The translations under genes and the position numbers were made by a program. DNA of 64,000 nucleotides. Origin: Bacteroidota bacterium. GTDB lineage: Bacteria > Bacteroidota > Bacteroidia > 2-12-FULL-35-15. The stretch is from NCBI GenBank assembly GCA_947469885.1, contig CANIQT010000001.1, forward strand, positions 310,001 to 374,000, in the 5' to 3' direction. Within the stretch, counting starts at the first letter, position 1. Every line of letters begins with the position of its first letter. Below the pieces are notes generated by a model. The model saw only the letters and a program-made list of their open reading frames with translations, was not told the DNA's origin and did not search any database. Positions 60,159 through 64,000 of this stretch are shown here, in pieces.

Positions 60159-60563
60159 ATGAAAAAATATTTTTTTATACTCAGTATCATCACTTTTTCG
60201 GCAACAGCATTTTCGCAGGAAACCACCAAAGAAGCAGTAGCCAAGCCCGATTACAGTCAGGAAGCCATAAAATATTATTTTAAATCGTCCGAAAGCTCCC
60301 ACCTGTCGAGCAAAGAACAGAACTGGAGTTTTTCGTTTATGAGTGCTGATAAAAAGAAATTACAAAAATTTGCTGATGAGTTGAACAAAAATCAGGCAAA
60401 GCCAAAACAAATAGAAATGAGAGAAGGCAAATATATTTTTACATTGAAAGAAAGAGTGAAATACAACCCCGAAACACTTTTTAATCGTATTCAGGAATTA
60501 AATAAACTGGCTGTTACCTTCGGAATCGACAGCCTGACTTCGTTTTATGTGGATACGTTATAG
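60159..60563 (+). CDS. Secreted hypothetical protein
   Basis: Signal peptide MKKYFFILSIITFSATAFSQ; preceded by TTACATTTG. Confidence 0.65.
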   Translation: MKKYFFILSIITFSATAFSQETTKEAVAKPDYSQEAIKYYFKSSESSHLSSKEQNWSFSFMSADKKKLQKFADELNKNQAKPKQIEMREGKYIFTLKERVKYNPETLFNRIQELNKLAVTFGIDSLTSFYVDTL

Positions 60564-60566
60564 TTC

Positions 60567-60655
60567 ATTGGTCATTGGGCATTGGTTGCTGGGCATTAGT
60601 CATTAGTCATTAGGCATTAGTCGCTGGTAACTAATAGCACCTGATAATTAATGAC
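60567..60655. repeat. Degenerate heptamer array (CATTRGT-like), left flank of S23 gene
   Basis: CATTGGTCATTGGGCATTGGTTGCTGGGCATTAGTCATTAGTCATTAGGCATTAGTC. Confidence 0.8.
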
Positions 60656-61007
60656 CGATTGATTTAATATATGCGTTTAATTTAATGTGAATTGTTTCTA
60701 ACTTCAATAAAAATCCCGAATGTTGTTCTTGGGTAATTAATTTTCTGTTTGCAGCTTTCTTTAACCATGTTTTTGTTTCAAGAACTGAGCCTCTGCTATA
60801 ATAGCAAAATTGTTTGTTTTCTTTAAAGTGAAATCTTCCGTAACCCTCAGAAATATTTGCAGCAATAGAATCAGATGAACGAATAATTTGTTTCCCAATT
60901 GTATCTTGAGCTAAGAAACTCCAATTAATTGCAACCTCCCAAATATTTTCTCCAAATTCCATTGATAAATTGTAAACGTCCAACTCTTCAAGTTTATGCT
61001 GTTTCAT
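60648..61007 (-). CDS. Four helix bundle protein (S23/IVP family)
   Basis: LDVYNLSMEFGENIWEVA...DTIGKQIIRSSDSIAANISEGYGRFHFKENKQFCYYSRGSVLETKTWL. Confidence 0.93.
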   Translation of the reverse strand: MKQHKLEELDVYNLSMEFGENIWEVAINWSFLAQDTIGKQIIRSSDSIAANISEGYGRFHFKENKQFCYYSRGSVLETKTWLKKAANRKLITQEQHSGFLLKLETIHIKLNAYIKSIGH

Positions 61008-61029
61008 TTTTATAGTTTATTTTAAGTTC

Positions 61030-61122
61030 AACCAAATGACAAATGCCAAATGACAAATGCCCAATGACTAATGACCAACGACTAATGACCGATGACTAAT
61101 GACTATTGACCAATGACTAATC
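61030..61122. repeat. Degenerate heptamer array (ACYAATG-like), inverted relative to the left flank
   Basis: AAATGACAAATGCCAAATGACAAATGCCCAATGACTAATGACCAACGACTAATGACCGATGACTAATGAC. Confidence 0.8.
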
Positions 61123-62524
61123 AAACCCTTATCCCAATTATCAAAATATCATCTACTTGTTCCAGCTCTCCTTTCCATTGTTCGAAGTGGTAATTCAACA
61201 CATGTTTTTGGTCCTGCATATCATTGTCCTGCATATCGAGCAATAGCTTTTGAAAATTTTTATACTTGAATTTTTTTCCCTGTTCGCCACCAAACTGGTC
61301 AGCATAGCCATCAGTAAACAAATAAATACAATCATTTTTTTCGAGCTTGATAATATGATTGGTAAATTCTTTAGTTTCAAAGTTCTCATGGTCGCCACCA
61401 ATAGCCATTTTATCTGGTTTAATTTCCATGAGTTCTTTGTTTCTCACAATATAAATTGGGTTGTTGGCACCTGCAAATTGCAATTCCATTTTAGTTTGAT
61501 TGATAGCGCAAAGGGTCATATCCATGCCGTCAGCAATAGAGTTCAGATTATTAGCCAGTTGTTTATTCAGATAGTTCAACACATCGGCAGGGCTGCTGAC
61601 AGTTTTTTCTGAAACTGATTGATTTAAAATAGTACTACCGATAATGCTCATCAATGCCCTCGGCACCCCATGTCCGGTGCAATCCACAGCAGCTATCACC
61701 ACTACTTCCTGCGCAGGTTCATTATTTTGAGGAGTAGTGTGTACTTTCGAAAACCAATAAAAATCACCACTCACAATATCTTTGGGGCGAAACAAAATAA
61801 AATAATCTTTCAGGCTTCCTTCTATTTTTGCGATTGGCGGAAAAATGGCTTGTTGTATGCGCTGCGCATAATTAATACTATCGCTGATGTTTTTATTTTT
61901 CTCTTCAATAATTTCATTTTTAATTTCGAGTTGATGTTTACTTTCTGCCAAAGCAAGTTCCGCAACAATTGCTTTTCTCTTCAGATTAGTTCGCGTATTT
62001 ATTAAAACAATGGTAAACAATGCCACTGAAGTAGTAAGCAAACCGCCATTCACCAAAATTTCGCTGAGTTGCAAATGACTGAAAATAGAAAATAAAATAA
62101 TATTGGCTATAAGCGAAACTACCACCACCAGTATAGAATAGATGGGTTTCCAAAGCACAAACATGCCTGCACCAATAAACAAAGCAATGTAAGCAAACGT
62201 GTGTTTTTGTAATTCTTCCACCCCCATTACACTATACATATATGCATTTTGAACAGAGATGCCGATAAAAGGAATCAACGCCATTAGTTCAGGAAAACGA
62301 ACAAATCGCTTTCGAGAAAGAACACAAATAAGAATGATAACAGAAACAACAACACGGAAAATAAAGAAATCTATGAGGTGGTGTGGGCTGTTAAAATAAT
62401 CGCTGACTACCCATATAGGATTGAGAATGATAGCCACCCAAGCTACTATAGAATGGTACTTTAAAGCAAACGTTTTTAATTCCTGTTCCGCTTCATCAAC
62501 ATGTTCTGTAGTGCTTTTATTCAT
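61121..62524 (-). CDS. Multi-TM protein with SpoIIE-type PP2C phosphatase domain
   Basis: N-terminal TMs, coiled coil NKNISDSINYAQRIQQAIFPP, KDIVSGDFYWFSKV, VDCTGHGVPRALMSIIG. Confidence 0.92.
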   Translation of the reverse strand: MNKSTTEHVDEAEQELKTFALKYHSIVAWVAIILNPIWVVSDYFNSPHHLIDFFIFRVVVSVIILICVLSRKRFVRFPELMALIPFIGISVQNAYMYSVMGVEELQKHTFAYIALFIGAGMFVLWKPIYSILVVVVSLIANIILFSIFSHLQLSEILVNGGLLTTSVALFTIVLINTRTNLKRKAIVAELALAESKHQLEIKNEIIEEKNKNISDSINYAQRIQQAIFPPIAKIEGSLKDYFILFRPKDIVSGDFYWFSKVHTTPQNNEPAQEVVVIAAVDCTGHGVPRALMSIIGSTILNQSVSEKTVSSPADVLNYLNKQLANNLNSIADGMDMTLCAINQTKMELQFAGANNPIYIVRNKELMEIKPDKMAIGGDHENFETKEFTNHIIKLEKNDCIYLFTDGYADQFGGEQGKKFKYKNFQKLLLDMQDNDMQDQKHVLNYHFEQWKGELEQVDDILIIGIRV

Positions 62525-62593
62525 ATCATTTGCCGATAGGGTTCACAAAAATAATCATTTCGCTTTTAATAATTTCTACTTTTGTGGTATTAT

Positions 62594-63340
62594 ATGGAAA
62601 ACACACACGATTCAAATTGGTTTAAAAATTGGTTCGATTCGCCTTATTATCATATTCTGTATTCGAACCGCAACATTAAAGAAGCAGAATTGTTTATTGA
62701 TAATTTGGTTGACTACCTTAAACCAAAGGCTGACTCCCAATTTCTAGATTTAGCTTGTGGAAAAGGAAGACATTCCATTTATCTTAACTCAAAAAAATTT
62801 AATGTCACCGGAATTGATTTATCACCGCATAGTATAGACCATGCCAAACAGTTTGAAAACGACTCCTTGCATTTTTATGTTCACGACATGAGAACTCCCT
62901 GCAAAGAAAACCACTTTGATTATGTAGTGAATTTATTTACCAGTTTCGGCTATTTTGACGATGAAGCAGACAATTACGCAACCATCGACAGTGTTTGTAA
63001 GGTGCTTCAACCAAACGGATTTTTTGTGCTCGATTTTTTTAATATGGAAAAAATTATTCCATCTATTATTCCTCACGAAAAAAAAACGATTCAGGGAATT
63101 GAATTTACAATTGAAAAAAAAATAGAGGATGATTATATTGTAAAAAATATTTCTTTCAGCGATGAAGGAAAAAAGTATCATTTTCAGGAATGTGTAAAAA
63201 TAATTACACTACCCATGTTCGAAAAATACTTTTCTGTCAACAAACTTAAAATAGTAGATTTGCGTGGCAGTTACAACATGGATACTTTTAATCACGAAAC
63301 CTCGGACCGGTTAATATTGATAGCCCAAAAACAGGAATAA
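62594..63340 (+). CDS. Class I SAM-dependent methyltransferase
   Basis: FLDLACGKGRHSIYLNSKKFNVTGIDLSPHSIDHAKQ; FDYVVNLFTSFGYFDD. ATG at 62594. Confidence 0.9.
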   Translation: MENTHDSNWFKNWFDSPYYHILYSNRNIKEAELFIDNLVDYLKPKADSQFLDLACGKGRHSIYLNSKKFNVTGIDLSPHSIDHAKQFENDSLHFYVHDMRTPCKENHFDYVVNLFTSFGYFDDEADNYATIDSVCKVLQPNGFFVLDFFNMEKIIPSIIPHEKKTIQGIEFTIEKKIEDDYIVKNISFSDEGKKYHFQECVKIITLPMFEKYFSVNKLKIVDLRGSYNMDTFNHETSDRLILIAQKQE

Positions 63341-63343
63341 CGT

Positions 63344-64000
63344 ATGACTATTTTTATGTACCTCTTACTTTTTCTTTCTGTCATCATCAGCGGGGCCTCT
63401 GTGCTAATCATTAATATTAGCGGCAAAAATTTGAAATTAATATTATCCTTTTCAGGTGCTTACTTATTTGCCATTTGTGCTCTGCACCTTATCCCCGAAA
63501 TTTATTTATCGCATACACCCAATGTGGGTATTTATATTTTAATTGGTTTTTTTGCACAGATACTTTTAGAATTTTTCAGCGAAGGGATTGAACACGGACA
63601 CATTCATATTCATAAACACGACCACAAACACAATGCCTTTCCGTATGCAATGATGATAGGACTTTCTATACATTCTTTTCTCGAAGGAATGCCGTTGGCA
63701 AACCGGGCAACCGATTCGCACAGTTATTTATTAACCGGAATAGTAATGCACAATATTCCAATTGCCATTGCATTGATGACCATGTTGCTTCAGTCGCATA
63801 TATCCAAAACAAATGCAATTATTTGGTTGATTATTTTTGCATCCATCACTCCGCTTGGAACATTTACCAGTTATGCAATTGGTGAAAATATGATTTTTAA
63901 TTTTTCTTCTTATTTCGATAGAATAATGGCAGTGGTTGTGGGAATATTTTTACACATCTCCACCACCATTCTTTTCGAATCGAGCGAAAACCACCGCTTC
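63344..64000 (+). CDS. ZIP family metal transporter (truncated by window end)
   Basis: Translated from 63344: GHIHIHKHDHKHNAFPYAMMIGLSIHSFLEGMPL...VMHNIPIAIALMTMLL; histidine-rich loop; open to the window end. Confidence 0.88.
   Translation, partial: MTIFMYLLLFLSVIISGASVLIINISGKNLKLILSFSGAYLFAICALHLIPEIYLSHTPNVGIYILIGFFAQILLEFFSEGIEHGHIHIHKHDHKHNAFPYAMMIGLSIHSFLEGMPLANRATDSHSYLLTGIVMHNIPIAIALMTMLLQSHISKTNAIIWLIIFASITPLGTFTSYAIGENMIFNFSSYFDRIMAVVVGIFLHISTTILFESSENHRF

Noticed and set aside
1-64000. tRNA, rRNA or retron/reverse-transcriptase genes
   Set aside because: None recognised on reading; a tRNAscan/Infernal run would be needed to exclude small RNA genes.

Overview
AT-rich bacterial chromosome segment, most likely Bacteroidota: T9SS type A/B sorting domains, TAnnTTTG-like promoter elements, DUF4271 and a gliding-motility C-terminal domain. 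Most of the window is ordinary core genome (tatC, rocD, rlmD-like, ilvE, fabG, sucD, mnmE, meaB, two glycosyltransferases, O-antigen ligase, S41 peptidase, yidD-rnpA, hemD, alaS, DUF885, M42 peptidase, GH3, LysE, SiaC/SiaB with a SpoIIE phosphatase). The most notable accessory region is a compact ~6.7-kb integrated element at the 3' end of mnmE (about 21058-27780). It is bounded by 18-bp near-identical repeats (17/18) that both encode the MnmE terminus FCIGK*. It has a tyrosine recombinase with arm-type-like repeats near both ends, an excisionase-like HTH, a protein resembling filamentous-phage gpII/X replication initiators, and two secreted-protein cargo genes. Other points for a second look: a two-gene zinc-finger/ART-like pair next to toxin-antitoxin genes; a dispersed intergenic repeat family and a shared promoter linking two TA loci ~24 kb apart; a ~110-bp upstream block shared by two secreted-protein genes ~31 kb apart; a sigma-like gene broken by two poly-A frameshifts; a 21-bp tandem array; three consecutive perfect hairpins; an S23/IVP gene between inverted heptamer arrays; and a T9SS adhesin with nine 252-bp repeats. 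All family calls come from reading the protein sequences; no database search was run.
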